A stretch of DNA of 64,000 bases from Nitratireductor luteus (GCF_026162365.1 NZ_JAOANW010000012.1:62001-126000); one strand, 5' to 3'. Counted from the first letter of the stretch, positions 47,413-58,078 are shown. Notes: generated by a model from the sequence alone, not told the origin. Numbers and translations: made by a program.

Positions 47413-48544
47413 ATGCGCGCCGAAACGGCAAACCTCGTTGACGAAATCAAGCAGGCGATCGACCTGCTGAGGAGGTATCTTTGACTGGGACGAGGCCATA
47501 AAGCGACTGGAATATCTGAACATGCGCGCCGAGGACGGCGCGTTGTGGGACGATCCCCAGGAAGCGCAGAAGCTGATGCGCGAGCGGCAGACGCTAGAAG
47601 ACAATATCAATGCGATTAATGGCCTTTCGCAGGCCCTTGAAGATAATGTCGAACTGATCGCCATGGGCGAGGACGAGGGAGATAACGCCGTCGTCGAGGA
47701 AGCCGAGGCTGCCATCCGCTCGCTGAAAGGCGAGATTGCGGCCCGGCAGATCGACACGCTTCTGTCCGGCGAGGCCGACGCCAACGATACTTATCTCGAG
47801 GTACACGCGGGAGCGGGCGGCACCGAAAGCCAGGACTGGGCCTCCATGCTCCTGCGCATGTATATCCGATGGGGCGAACGGCGCGGCATGAAGGTCGAGG
47901 TGCTGGAAGTGCACGACGGCGAGGAAGCCGGCATCAAGTCCGCCACGATCCAGATCAAGGGACACAACGCCTATGGCTGGCTGAAGACCGAATCGGGCGT
48001 CCACCGGCTGGTCCGCATCTCGCCCTTCGACAGCAATGCCCGGCGTCATACTTCCTTCGCCAGCGTCTGGGTCTATCCTGTCATCGATGAGACCATCGAA
48101 ATAGACATTCCCGAATCCGAAGTCCGTATCGACACCTACCGTGCATCCGGTGCCGGCGGCCAGCACATCAACACGACCGATTCAGCCGTGCGCATCACGC
48201 ATATGCCGAGCGGCATCGTCGTGCAGTGCCAGAAGGAGCGCTCGCAGCACAAGAATCGGGCGACCGCATGGGACATGCTTCGCGCCCGCCTCTACGAGGA
48301 AGAGCTCAAGAAGCGCGAGGAAGCGGCCAGCGCCACCGAAGCCTCGAAGACGGAGATCGGCTGGGGTCACCAGATCCGCTCCTATGTGCTGCAGCCTTAT
48401 CAGTTGGTGAAGGACTTGCGCACCGGGACGGAGAGCACCAACCCGCAGGATGTGCTCGACGGCAATCTGGATGCCTTCATGCAGGCTTCCCTGTCGCAAC
48501 GCGTCAGCGGGGGCGCCGGCGAGGCCGTTGCCGATATAGATTGA
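47413..48544 (+). CDS. prfB: Peptide chain release factor 2 with programmed +1 frameshift
   Basis: The gene starts at ATG 47413 and reads 23 codons to a TGA at 47482, preceded by AGGAGG, TAT and CTT. Ribosomes slip +1 on CTT-T and continue GAC TGG GAC to the stop at 48544, giving 376 residues. The SD-like AGGAGG three bases before the slippery codon and the CTTTGAC core are the classical RF2 autoregulation signal. The GGQ motif ([10 protein letters not shown]) and the SPF anticodon-recognition tripeptide ([11 protein letters not shown]) are intact. Confidence 0.96.
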
Positions 48545-48701
48545 TGCAGCATCGGCGCGGGCTGTGTCAGGGCTGAAACCATATTTGTATTTGGTTCGTG
48601 CGCGGTCCGTTCTAGAGCGGTATAGGCAAATCTGGGGATGTACCCGGACGCTCGATACGCGAACGTAGCGTCGGCAATGCTCCAAAGGGGGATCTTGGTC
48701 C

Positions 48702-50525
48702 ATGTGTGGAATCGTCGGCATCGTAGGACATTCGCCGGTCGCGCCGCTTATCGTGGATGCGCTGAAACGGCTGGAATACCGCGGCTACGATTCGGCCGGC
48801 GTGGCGACGATCGCCGGCGGTGTGCTGGGCCGCAGGCGCGCCGAGGGCAAGCTCGTCAATCTTGAAAGGCGTCTCCAGCGCGAGCCGCTCGACGGGCTGA
48901 TTGGTATCGGTCATACGCGATGGGCGACCCATGGCGTTCCCAACGAGACCAACGCCCATCCGCATTTTTCCGACAATGTCGCCATCGTTCACAACGGGAT
49001 TATCGAGAACTTCTCCGAGCTTCGCGACGAGTTGAGGGCCGACGGTTACGAATTCGCCTCGCAGACCGACACCGAGGTGGTAGCCCATCTGATTTCGCGC
49101 GAACTGAAGCGGGGCGCGAGACCGGAGGAGGCCGCCTTCGCAGCGCTGAGGCGCCTTCAGGGCGCGTTTGCGCTGGCGATCATGTTTTCCGGCGATGAGG
49201 ACTTGATTATCGGGGCACGCAGCGGACCGCCGCTCGCGGTCGGCCATGGCGAGGGGGAAATGTTCCTTGGCTCCGACGCCATCGCGCTCGCGCCCTTTAC
49301 CGATGCCATCACCTATCTCGAGGATGGCGATTGGGTAGTGGTGCGGCGCTCCGGCGTCGAGATCTTTGATATGACGGGCGCCCGTGTCGAACGCAAGCGC
49401 CAGCAGAGCATCGGCACGAGCCTGCTCGTCGACAAGGGTAACCACCGCCATTTCATGGAAAAGGAAATCCATGAGCAGCCGGAGGTGATCTCCCATACGC
49501 TGGCCCATTATCTCGACTTCGCCCAAGGCGGCTTCCGGGAACTCGAGGTGCCGTTCGATTTTGCAGCGATCGACCGCTTGTCCATTTCGGCCTGCGGCAC
49601 TGCTTATCTGGCGGGCCTGATCGGTAAATACTGGTTCGAGCGCTATGCCCGCTTGCCGGTGGACATCGATATTGCATCGGAATTCCGCTACCGCGAGATG
49701 CCGCTGTCGCCAATGAGCGCTGCGCTTTTCGTTTCGCAATCCGGCGAGACGGCCGATACGCTCGCATCGCTCCGCTATTGCAAGAGCGCCGGCGTGCCGA
49801 TCGGCTCCATCGTCAATGTGCGCGATTCGACCATTGCGCGGGAAAGCGACGGCATTTTCCCGACGCTGGCAGGCCCGGAGATCGGCGTGGCGTCGACCAA
49901 GGCCTTCACATGCCAACTCTCCATCTTCGCCGCGCTTGCCGTACGCGCCGCGGTAGAGCGCAAGGCGATTTCAACCGAAGAAGCCGCGCGGCTGGTGCGC
50001 GCCCTTTCGGAAGCGCCGCGTTTCGCCTCGCTCGCGCTCAAGACAGAAGAACGCATCGAGAAGATCGCGCGCGAACTCGCCCAGGTGCACCACGTGCTCT
50101 ATCTCGGCCGCGACACGAACTATCCGCTGGCGATGGAAGGCGCGCTCAAGCTCAAGGAGATTTCCTACATCCATGCAGAGGGCTATGCGGCAGGCGAATT
50201 GAAGCACGGGCCCATCGCGCTCATCGACAAGCACATGCCGGTCATCGTGATCGCGCCCTACGACCGCATCTTCGACAAAACCGTGTCCAATATGCAGGAA
50301 GTCGCCGCGCGCGGCGGGCGGATTATCCTTATCACGGACGAGGAAGGGGCTGCGCGCGCGTCGCTCGATGGGATCGAAACGATCATCATGCCCGCCGTTC
50401 CCGAGATCATCGCACCGATCATCTATGCCATTCCCGTGCAGATGCTGGCCTACCACACGGCCGTTGTGATGGGGACGGATGTCGACCAGCCGCGCAACCT
50501 GGCCAAGTCGGTAACGGTGGAATAA
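48702..50525 (+). CDS. glmS: Glutamine-fructose-6-phosphate aminotransferase (isomerizing)
   Basis: A 607-residue enzyme making glucosamine-6-phosphate, the entry to UDP-GlcNAc. The glutaminase domain starts with catalytic Cys2 (MCGIVG) and contains HTRWATHG and FSDNVAIVHNGIIEN. The isomerase part has two SIS domains with VSQSGETADT and HGPIALID, ending LAKSVTVE, as in the family. There is no recognisable glmS ribozyme upstream, as expected outside Firmicutes. It is downstream of prfB with a 157-base gap. Confidence 0.97.
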   Translation: MCGIVGIVGHSPVAPLIVDALKRLEYRGYDSAGVATIAGGVLGRRRAEGKLVNLERRLQREPLDGLIGIGHTRWATHGVPNETNAHPHFSDNVAIVHNGIIENFSELRDELRADGYEFASQTDTEVVAHLISRELKRGARPEEAAFAALRRLQGAFALAIMFSGDEDLIIGARSGPPLAVGHGEGEMFLGSDAIALAPFTDAITYLEDGDWVVVRRSGVEIFDMTGARVERKRQQSIGTSLLVDKGNHRHFMEKEIHEQPEVISHTLAHYLDFAQGGFRELEVPFDFAAIDRLSISACGTAYLAGLIGKYWFERYARLPVDIDIASEFRYREMPLSPMSAALFVSQSGETADTLASLRYCKSAGVPIGSIVNVRDSTIARESDGIFPTLAGPEIGVASTKAFTCQLSIFAALAVRAAVERKAISTEEAARLVRALSEAPRFASLALKTEERIEKIARELAQVHHVLYLGRDTNYPLAMEGALKLKEISYIHAEGYAAGELKHGPIALIDKHMPVIVIAPYDRIFDKTVSNMQEVAARGGRIILITDEEGAARASLDGIETIIMPAVPEIIAPIIYAIPVQMLAYHTAVVMGTDVDQPRNLAKSVTVE

Positions 50526-50676
50526 GTCGTCGATGCGGTTTCACGGGGGGCATCGGGTTCGCCCGATTGCCCGGCACCGTTTCATGGAAGCACTGGACGC
50601 CGGGCGGGCGGGCGGATAGTCTTGCCTCGGTAGCTTATGTGCCCTCCCATGAAAACACTTGAGGCCGTGCCCGGTG

Positions 50677-51336
50677 ATGACCCGCCTGCGCAATTATTTT
50701 CTGACGGGATTCGTCGTCACGGCGCCGCTCGCCATTACAGCCTATCTGGCGTGGTCCTTCGTCGGCTGGGTGGATTCGTGGGTCAAGCCGCTCATTCCGA
50801 TGCGCTACAACCCGGACACCTATCTGCCGTTCGCGGTGCCGGGCTTCGGCCTGATCGTGGCCCTGATCCTGATTACGCTGATCGGCTTCCTGACCGCCAA
50901 CATCATCGGTCGAACCATCGTTTCCTATGGCGAGTATTTCCTGGGGCGGATGCCGCTGGTGCGCAGCGTCTATCGTGGGGTGAAGCAGATATTGGAGACC
51001 GTACTTTCAGAGCGTACGGACACCTTCAAGAAGGTTGCGCTGATCCAGTATCCGCGCAAGGGATTGTGGGCGCTCGTTTTCGTTGCCACCGACGCGCGTG
51101 GAGAGGTGCAGGCGAGCCTCGGCACAGATACCGGCCAGACCGTGGCGGTGTTTTTGCCGACAACGCCCAACCCAACCTCCGGCTACCTCCTCTATTTGCC
51201 GAAAAGCGAGATCATCGAACTCGATATGAGCGTGGAGGATGGCGCCAAGCTGGTCATTTCGGCCGGCCTCGTCAGCCCTGACTATCATGAAAAGACCAAG
51301 GTGCTCGCGGAACAGGCCCTGCGCAAGAAGGCGTAA
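50677..51336 (+). CDS. DUF502 membrane protein
   Basis: A 219-residue protein with two membrane helices (about residues 10-32 and 55-80) and a conserved C-terminal part: GRTIVSYGEYFLGRMPLVRSVYRGVKQ, FVATDARGEV and FLPTTPNPTSGY. The DUF502 family is widespread and uncharacterised. The start is at ATG 50677 or the GTG three bases before it. It converges on recG with seven bases between stops. Confidence 0.86.
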   Translation: MTRLRNYFLTGFVVTAPLAITAYLAWSFVGWVDSWVKPLIPMRYNPDTYLPFAVPGFGLIVALILITLIGFLTANIIGRTIVSYGEYFLGRMPLVRSVYRGVKQILETVLSERTDTFKKVALIQYPRKGLWALVFVATDARGEVQASLGTDTGQTVAVFLPTTPNPTSGYLLYLPKSEIIELDMSVEDGAKLVISAGLVSPDYHEKTKVLAEQALRKKA

Positions 51337-51343
51337 CGCCTTC

Positions 51344-53452
51344 TCAACCGGCCCGCAGCAGCCGGATCGCCTCGTCCTTGCCGAACAGATAGAGCAGCAT
51401 CCGCAGCGCTTTCCCCCGGTCGGACAGGAGCTCAGGGTCGCGGGAAAGTGTCAGCCTTGCATCGTCCCGGGCTGTAGGCAAAAGGTCCGCGTGAAACTCG
51501 ATCCTTGCGACCTGAAAGCCGGGCGAACCCGATTGGCGCGTGCCGAGAAGGTCTCCTTCGCCGCGCAGGCGCAAATCCTCCTCGGCGATGAGAAAGCCAT
51601 CTTCCGTGTCACGCAGGATCTGCAGCCGTCGCTTGGCCGTTTCTCCGATGGGGCCCTTGTAGAGCAGCACGCAGGACGAGGGGAGATCGCTGCGCCCGAC
51701 GCGCCCGCGCAATTGATGAAGCTGGGCCAGGCCGAAGCGTTCGGCGTGTTCGATGACGATGATGGTGGCATCGGGCACGTCGACGCCGACCTCGACGACG
51801 GTCGTGCCGACGAGGATGCGGGCTTGGCCTGTCTTGAACGCCAGCATCGCCGCGTCCTTGTCGCGGCTCGCCATGCGGCCGTGAACGAGGCCCACCTTTT
51901 CCCCGAAGACCCGCTTCAGAGAAGCCGCCCGATCCTCGGCCGACATGAGTTCCACGGCCTCCGATTCCTCCACCAGCGGACAGATCCAGTAGACCTTCTG
52001 CCCGCCTTCGATCGCATCCTGCAGGCGCGCGACCAGCTCGGCGGCGCGCTCGACCGGCATCGTCACCGTCTTGATGGGGCGACGGCCGGCCGGCTTCTCG
52101 GTCAGGCGCGATACGTCCATGTCGCCGAAGGCCGTCAGCACCAGCGTGCGGGGGATCGGCGTTGCCGTCATGACCAGCATGTCCGGCGCGTCGCCCTTGG
52201 CCGTCATGGCAAGGCGCTGATGGACGCCGAAGCGGTGCTGCTCGTCGATGACGGCGAGCACCAGATTGTGGAACGCCACGCTCTCCTGGAAAAGGGCGTG
52301 CGTGCCGACGACGATGTCGGCCTCACCGCGCCCAATCAGGTCGAGCGCCGCCTGCCGCTCCCGGCCTTTCTCCCGCCCTGTCAGAAGCACCGTCCGCATC
52401 CCCACCTTTTCGGCCAGGCTGCTTATGGTGGCGTGATGCTGGCGAGCCAGGATCTCCGTCGGCGCCATCAGGGCCGACTGGCCGCCGGCCTCCGTCGCAT
52501 TGGCCATGGCCAAAAGGGCCACCACGGTCTTGCCCGCGCCGACATCGCCCTGCAGCAGGCGCAGCAGGCGCTCCGGCCTGGCCAGATCGAGCTGGATCTC
52601 GGCGACCGCCGCCTCCTGCGAGGAGGTGAGGGAATAGGGTAGGGCCTTAAGAAGGGCGGCAACCAGGCGGCCGTCGCCGGCAAGCGGCCGTCCGGCCAGG
52701 CGCTTGGTACGCAGGCGCACCAGGGCCAGCGAAAGCTGTCCGGCCAGGAGTTCGTCATAGGCCAGACGACGCCACGGCGCGTTCTCCGGCGAGATGTCGT
52801 CGATGGAAGCGGGCGCGTGGAGCGTCCTCAGCGCATCGCCGAAGCTGGGGAGCGAAAGCCTTGACTGAACGCTCGCATCGAGCCATTCCGGCAGCTCCGG
52901 CAGGCGCTCCAGCGCCTGACTGATGGACCGGCGCAAGATCTTGGCGGAGAGTCCCGCCGTCAGCGGATAGACCGGCTCCACCAGCGGCAGGTTGTCGGCC
53001 TCGTCGGCGGGCACGATGTGGTCCGGGTGGACCATGGAGGGACGTCCGTTGAACCACTCCATACGGCCAGAAACCAGTATCCGCGCACCAACGGGCATCT
53101 GCCGCTCCAGCCACGGTCCCTTGGCGTGGAAGAATGTCAGCGCGATCTCGCCGGTATCGTCGAAGGCGAACACGCGGTAAGGCACATTGGGCTTGCCGCG
53201 CGGCGGCGGCTGGTGGCGGTCTACAGTCAGCGACAGTGTGACGATAGCACCTTCCGGCGCAAGGGCGATGCCCGGTCGATTGGTCCTGTCGATCAGGCTG
53301 TGGGGCAGGATGAACAGGAGATCGCCGACCCGCAGGGGCCGCGACGTCGTGTCCGCCGGGGCAACATTGCCGATCAACGCCGCAACCTTCTCGCCGATGC
53401 CGTCGAGCGTGGTCGCCGGTGCAAACAGGGGATCAAGCAGGGAAGGGCGCAT
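51344..53452 (-). CDS. recG: ATP-dependent DNA helicase RecG
   Basis: A 702-residue replication-fork-reversal helicase. The N-terminal wedge (OB-fold) domain spans about 60-170. Walker A is GDVGAGKT and motif II is the atypical DEQH (VIDEQHRFGV), typical of RecG. The C-terminal TRG region (LRGEGDLLGTRQSG) is present. The start at 53452 gives the usual length; the GTG at 53482 is in frame but not better supported. It is divergent from sdhE-mfd. Confidence 0.95.
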   Translation of the reverse strand: MRPSLLDPLFAPATTLDGIGEKVAALIGNVAPADTTSRPLRVGDLLFILPHSLIDRTNRPGIALAPEGAIVTLSLTVDRHQPPPRGKPNVPYRVFAFDDTGEIALTFFHAKGPWLERQMPVGARILVSGRMEWFNGRPSMVHPDHIVPADEADNLPLVEPVYPLTAGLSAKILRRSISQALERLPELPEWLDASVQSRLSLPSFGDALRTLHAPASIDDISPENAPWRRLAYDELLAGQLSLALVRLRTKRLAGRPLAGDGRLVAALLKALPYSLTSSQEAAVAEIQLDLARPERLLRLLQGDVGAGKTVVALLAMANATEAGGQSALMAPTEILARQHHATISSLAEKVGMRTVLLTGREKGRERQAALDLIGRGEADIVVGTHALFQESVAFHNLVLAVIDEQHRFGVHQRLAMTAKGDAPDMLVMTATPIPRTLVLTAFGDMDVSRLTEKPAGRRPIKTVTMPVERAAELVARLQDAIEGGQKVYWICPLVEESEAVELMSAEDRAASLKRVFGEKVGLVHGRMASRDKDAAMLAFKTGQARILVGTTVVEVGVDVPDATIIVIEHAERFGLAQLHQLRGRVGRSDLPSSCVLLYKGPIGETAKRRLQILRDTEDGFLIAEEDLRLRGEGDLLGTRQSGSPGFQVARIEFHADLLPTARDDARLTLSRDPELLSDRGKALRMLLYLFGKDEAIRLLRAG

Positions 53453-53567
53453 CGCTGAGGCCTTTAACCGGAAGTCGGCCACAGCTTATGTACCAGAAAT
53501 CGCAGCGCAAGGCTGACATCCTCCTTGTCACACGCTATATGCGCTTCGCACCGCGAAAGGCCCTGAC

Positions 53568-53864
53568 ATGACCGGAACCACGCGCACGAGCGCCGATCTC
53601 GATCCCCGCCGCCGTCGCGCCCTCGTACGGGCGTGGCGCAGAGGCACGCGCGAGATGGACCTGGTGCTGGGCGGCTTCGCCGACCTCAATATCGGCACGA
53701 TGGACGATGCCGACTTCGAAGCGTTCGAAGCCCTTCTCGGCGTTTCCGATACCGAGCTGATGCCGTGGGTCACAGGCGAGAGGCCGCTGCCTGCCGAACA
53801 TGATACGGACATCTTCCGCAAGGTGGTTGCCATGGCACGTGACGGGAAGCTCGTCCGGGGATGA
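53568..53864 (+). CDS. sdhE: FAD assembly factor SdhE
   Basis: A 98-residue protein that helps attach FAD to succinate dehydrogenase. The defining RGTREMDLVLGGFAD motif (RGxxE) is intact. Length agrees with the family. Its last bases overlap the start of mfd (ATGA), and the sdhE-mfd pairing opposite recG is conserved in rhizobia. Confidence 0.92.
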   Translation: MTGTTRTSADLDPRRRRALVRAWRRGTREMDLVLGGFADLNIGTMDDADFEAFEALLGVSDTELMPWVTGERPLPAEHDTDIFRKVVAMARDGKLVRG

Positions 53865-56800
53865 CAAAGCTTATCGATACGATAGGCCTGAAGGCCACCA
53901 CCGCCGGCCTCACGGTTCTTGACGGCGTGGCGGACGGCTACGAGCCGTTTGCGCTCGCGCAGATTTCGAAGGAAATCGCCGCCGACAGGCCGCTCGTCTT
54001 CGTGGTCCGCGACGGGCAACGCCTGCCGTTGATTGCCGAGGCGCTGCGGTTCGTCGCGCCTGGTATCCCCGTTCTCGAACTGCCCGCCTGGGATTGCCTT
54101 CCCTATGACCGGGTTTCGCCGGGTGCCGATGCCGCCGCGAGGCGGCTGGCCGCGCTGTCGGCCATGGTGGCGCTAAAGGACAAGCCGCACCGCGCCATAA
54201 TCCTGTTGAGCGCCAACGCGCTTCTGCAGCGCATGCCGCCGGCCGAACAGATCAGGACGCAAGGGCTCAAGGCAAGGCCCGGCAACCAGGTCGACATGGA
54301 GCAACTGGTAGCGACGCTGGAGCGGGCGGGCTTCGAGCGCGTGCCTACGGTGCGCGATGTCGGACAGTATGCGGTGCGCGGCGGCATTCTGGATCTGCAT
54401 GCGCCGGGTTCGGAAGAAGCGCTGCGCCTCGATTTCTTCGGCGACACGCTCGAATCCATTCGTGCCTTCGATGTCGCCAGCCAGCGCACCATCGGCCAGC
54501 GCACGGAATTCTCGCTGCAGGCGATGAGTGAGGTAATGCTGACGCCGGAGGCGATCAGCCGGTTCCGCCGCAACTACATCGAGACATTCGGTGCGCCTTC
54601 GCCCAGCGACGCGCTCTATTCCGCCATTAGCGAAGGACGTCGGTTTGCCGGCATGGAACACTGGCTGCCGCTGTTCTTCGAGCGGCTGGAAACGGTTTTC
54701 GACTATCTGCCCGACGCGCCTTTCGTCTTCGATCATTTGGCCGAAGAAGCGGTCGGGGAGCGCCATGCGCTGATCGTCGACCATTACGAGGCCCGCAGGC
54801 GGCAGATGGCCGGCGACGGCGTGCAGAACGCCGTTCCCTACAAGCCGGTGCCGCCCGAAACGCTCTATCTCGACAGAGAGGAAGTGGACGCAGCCGAACG
54901 CCACAAGACCGTCATCCGCATGACGCCGTTCGCCGCGCCCGACGGCAGCGGTGCCGCCGTGCGCCATGCCGGAGTCGAGGCCGGACGCAGCTTTGCCGGC
55001 GAGCGCGCGGACCCGAACGCCAATGTGTTCGACCATGTGGTGCGGCATATCGGTGCGCTGAGGGCCGCGGGCAAGAAGGTGCTCATCGCCGGCTGGAGCG
55101 AAGGTTCAGCCGACCGGCTGGGCCAGATCCTCGCCGAACATCAGCTTGACAATGTCGAACAGGTTGCATCACTCGACGATCTGGCGCGCCTCGACCTAGG
55201 CAAGGCAGGGCTCGGAATCCTGCCGCTGGAAACGGGTTTCGAGACCGCGCAACTTGCCGTCATCGGCGAGCAGGACATGTTGGGCGACCGCCTCGTCCGG
55301 CGCTCCAGGAAACGCAAGAAAGCCTCTGATTTCATTGCTGAAGTCAACGCGCTGTCGGCCGGTGACATCGTCGTTCACTCCGACCACGGCATTGGCCGTT
55401 TCATCGGGCTGAAGACGATCGAGGCTGCGGGGGCGCCTCATGAGTGCCTAGAGTTGCGCTATGCGGGCGACGACCGGCTGTTCCTGCCGGTCGAGAATAT
55501 AGAACTCCTGTCGCGCTATGGGTCGGATTCGGCCGAGGCGGTTCTCGACAAGCTGGGCGGCGTTGCCTGGCAATCGCGCAAGGCGAAGCTCAAGAAGCGT
55601 CTGCTAGAGATGGCCGGGCAGCTTATCCATCTCGCCGCCGAGCGCGCCATGCGGCCGGGCGCCAAGCTGTCGCCGCCGGACGGCCTCTACGGCGAGTTCG
55701 CGGCGCGCTTTCCCTATGACGAGACGGACGACCAGCAGAACGCCATCGACTCGGTGCTGGACGATCTTTCGTCGGGCCGACCGATGGACCGCCTGATATG
55801 CGGCGATGTCGGCTTCGGCAAGACAGAGGTTGCGCTACGCGCAGCCTTCATCGCGGCCATGGAGGGCCTGCAGGTGGCCGTCGTGGTGCCGACAACATTG
55901 CTGGCGCGCCAGCATTTCAAGACCTTCCGCGAGCGTTTTGCGGGCTTGCCGCTGAAGGTGCGCCAGGCATCGCGGCTCGTAGGCGCGAAGGAACTCGTTG
56001 AGACGAAGAAGGGCATTGCCGACGGCACGGTGGACATCGTGATCGGCACCCATGCGCTTCTGGGGAGCTCGGTCAGCTTCAAGAATCTCGGTCTTCTCGT
56101 CATCGATGAGGAGCAGCATTTCGGCGTCAAGCACAAGGAACGGCTGAAGGAGCTGAAATCGGACGTGCATGTGCTCACGTTGTCGGCCACGCCCATCCCC
56201 CGCACGCTGCAGCTGGCGCTGACCGGCGTGCGCGAATTGTCGCTGATCGCCACGCCGCCGGTGGATCGGATGGCGGTGCGTACCTTCATCTCGCCCTTCG
56301 ACCCGCTCGTCATTCGCGAGACGCTTCTGCGCGAGCGCTACCGCGGCGGCCAGAGCTTCTACGTCGTTCCGCGTATCTCGGACCTTGGCGAAGTAAAAGA
56401 CTTCCTGGCCGAGCAGGTGCCGGAGCTGAAGGTGGCCACGGCGCATGGGCAGTTGCCACCGGGCGAGCTCGACGACATCATGAACGCATTCTATGACGGA
56501 CAGTACGACGTGCTTTTGTCGACGACGATCGTGGAATCGGGCCTCGATATTCCCACCGCCAACACGCTGATCGTGCACCGGGCCGACATGTTCGGCCTGG
56601 CCCAGCTTTACCAGATACGCGGACGGGTGGGGCGGTCGAAGGTGCGCGCCTATGCGCTCTTCACCCTGCCGGCCAACCGCACGTTGACGGCAACGGCGGA
56701 GCGGCGGCTGAAAGTGCTGCAATCCCTCGACACGCTAGGCGCCGGCTTCCAGCTCGCCAGCCACGATCTCGACATTCGCGGCGCGGGAAACCTGCTCGGC

Positions 56801-57367
56801 GACGCCCAGTCGGGCCACATCAAGGAAGTCGGCTACGAACTGTATCAGCAGATGCTGGAAGAGGCGGTGGCCGAGCTCAGGGGATCGGGCGAGGTGGTGG
56901 ATACGGGCTGGTCGCCCCAGATCACTGTCGGCACGGCGGTCATGATCCCCGAGCACTATGTGCCCGACCTGCAATTGCGGCTGGGGCTTTACCGCCGGCT
57001 TGGTGACCTGGAAACACCTGGCGAGATCGATGCTTTCGGAGCCGAACTCATCGACCGTTTCGGGCCGCTGCCCGATGAGGTGCAGCACCTGCTCAAGATC
57101 GTCTACATCAAGGCGCTGTGCCGGCGCGCCAATGTGGAGAAGCTCGACGCGGGGCCGAAGGGCGTCGTCCTGCATTTTCGCGAGAAGCAGTTTCCCGATC
57201 CGGCAGGCCTGGTCGGCTACATTGCCGCACAGGGTCCGGCAGCCAGGATACGGCCCGACCACAGCGTCGTCTTCATCCGCGACCTGCCGACCTCGGAAAA
57301 GCGCCTGGCCGGCGCAGCCGTCATCATGACCCAACTTGCCAAGCTTGCCGAAAAGGAAGCGGCGTAG
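53861..57367 (+). CDS. mfd: Transcription-repair coupling factor
   Basis: A 1168-residue translocase that removes stalled RNA polymerase and recruits UvrA. The UvrB-homology region is N-terminal, the RNA-polymerase-interaction domain contains GDIVVHSDHGIGRFIGLKTIEA (about residue 500), and the helicase motifs GDVGFGKTEVALRA, DEEQHFGV and LSATPIPRTL follow. The C-terminal TRG and D7 regions (SHDLDIRGAGNLLG, then RFGPLPDEVQHLL) are complete. It starts four bases before the end of sdhE. Confidence 0.97.
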   Translation: MTKLIDTIGLKATTAGLTVLDGVADGYEPFALAQISKEIAADRPLVFVVRDGQRLPLIAEALRFVAPGIPVLELPAWDCLPYDRVSPGADAAARRLAALSAMVALKDKPHRAIILLSANALLQRMPPAEQIRTQGLKARPGNQVDMEQLVATLERAGFERVPTVRDVGQYAVRGGILDLHAPGSEEALRLDFFGDTLESIRAFDVASQRTIGQRTEFSLQAMSEVMLTPEAISRFRRNYIETFGAPSPSDALYSAISEGRRFAGMEHWLPLFFERLETVFDYLPDAPFVFDHLAEEAVGERHALIVDHYEARRRQMAGDGVQNAVPYKPVPPETLYLDREEVDAAERHKTVIRMTPFAAPDGSGAAVRHAGVEAGRSFAGERADPNANVFDHVVRHIGALRAAGKKVLIAGWSEGSADRLGQILAEHQLDNVEQVASLDDLARLDLGKAGLGILPLETGFETAQLAVIGEQDMLGDRLVRRSRKRKKASDFIAEVNALSAGDIVVHSDHGIGRFIGLKTIEAAGAPHECLELRYAGDDRLFLPVENIELLSRYGSDSAEAVLDKLGGVAWQSRKAKLKKRLLEMAGQLIHLAAERAMRPGAKLSPPDGLYGEFAARFPYDETDDQQNAIDSVLDDLSSGRPMDRLICGDVGFGKTEVALRAAFIAAMEGLQVAVVVPTTLLARQHFKTFRERFAGLPLKVRQASRLVGAKELVETKKGIADGTVDIVIGTHALLGSSVSFKNLGLLVIDEEQHFGVKHKERLKELKSDVHVLTLSATPIPRTLQLALTGVRELSLIATPPVDRMAVRTFISPFDPLVIRETLLRERYRGGQSFYVVPRISDLGEVKDFLAEQVPELKVATAHGQLPPGELDDIMNAFYDGQYDVLLSTTIVESGLDIPTANTLIVHRADMFGLAQLYQIRGRVGRSKVRAYALFTLPANRTLTATAERRLKVLQSLDTLGAGFQLASHDLDIRGAGNLLGDAQSGHIKEVGYELYQQMLEEAVAELRGSGEVVDTGWSPQITVGTAVMIPEHYVPDLQLRLGLYRRLGDLETPGEIDAFGAELIDRFGPLPDEVQHLLKIVYIKALCRRANVEKLDAGPKGVVLHFREKQFPDPAGLVGYIAAQGPAARIRPDHSVVFIRDLPTSEKRLAGAAVIMTQLAKLAEKEAA

Positions 57368-57380
57368 AAGGCTTCTGGAA

Positions 57381-58070
57381 TTATTGGGAAGGTGTTTCGT
57401 CCAGCGCGCCCTGAGCCTTGGCCTGGGAGACCTTGACGATGGCGTCGGCCAGCGCGTCCGGCGGCTGGGCGCCCATGAGCGCGTAACGGCCTTCCAGCAG
57501 GAAGCAGGGAACGCCGGTGACGCCCATCTGCTGGGCAGTGGCGATCTCTTCTTCGACTTCCGGCCGATCGGCCGGCGTGGCCAGCAGCGTTTCGACGAGT
57601 CTCGGATCCATGCCGGCGGCGCCCGCCGCCTCAATCAGCACCTGGTGATCGCCTATGTTCCGGCCTTCCTCGAAGTAGAGCCGAAACAGCCGGTCGACCA
57701 AGGCGCCCTGCGTGGCGGCTCCCGCATCGGCAGCGGCCCAGCGGATCACGCGGTGCGCATCAAGTGTGTTGGGCGAGACCTTAATGGCGGCGAAGTCGAA
57801 CGGGATACCTGCTTCCTGGCCCATTTCCCGCAACCGTTCGTGAAGAGCGTCGGAGCGCTCCATGCTGCCGAATTTCTCGACCAGGTAGTCGTGCCTGGGC
57901 TTGCCTTCCGGCGGGATGGTGGGGTCGAGCTGGAAAGGCCGCCAGCGTACCGTCACATCCGCGCCGTCGATGCTGATCAGCGCCCGCTCCAGATTGCGTT
58001 TCCCGACATAGCACCAGGGACAAACGACATCCGAGACGACATCGATACTGATCGGGGCTTCCTGTTTCAT
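57381..58070 (-). CDS. FrnE-like DsbA-family oxidoreductase
   Basis: A 229-residue cytoplasmic thioredoxin-fold protein with active site CPWC in SDVVCPWCYVGKRNLERA and cis-proline region GVTGVPCFLLEGRYALMGAQ. These correspond to the FrnE/2-hydroxychromene-2-carboxylate isomerase-like group; the exact reaction is unknown. The ATG at 58070 follows AGGCGGA. It lies eight bases downstream of the YejA-like gene, so the two are in one transcript. A longer in-frame extension lies within that gene. Confidence 0.86.
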   Translation of the reverse strand: MKQEAPISIDVVSDVVCPWCYVGKRNLERALISIDGADVTVRWRPFQLDPTIPPEGKPRHDYLVEKFGSMERSDALHERLREMGQEAGIPFDFAAIKVSPNTLDAHRVIRWAAADAGAATQGALVDRLFRLYFEEGRNIGDHQVLIEAAGAAGMDPRLVETLLATPADRPEVEEEIATAQQMGVTGVPCFLLEGRYALMGAQPPDALADAIVKVSQAKAQGALDETPSQ

Positions 58071-58078
58071 CGTTCCGC

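Noticed and set aside
51239-52642. 467-codon open frame antisense to recG
   Set aside because: Shadow of recG codon bias; begins inside the DUF502 gene.
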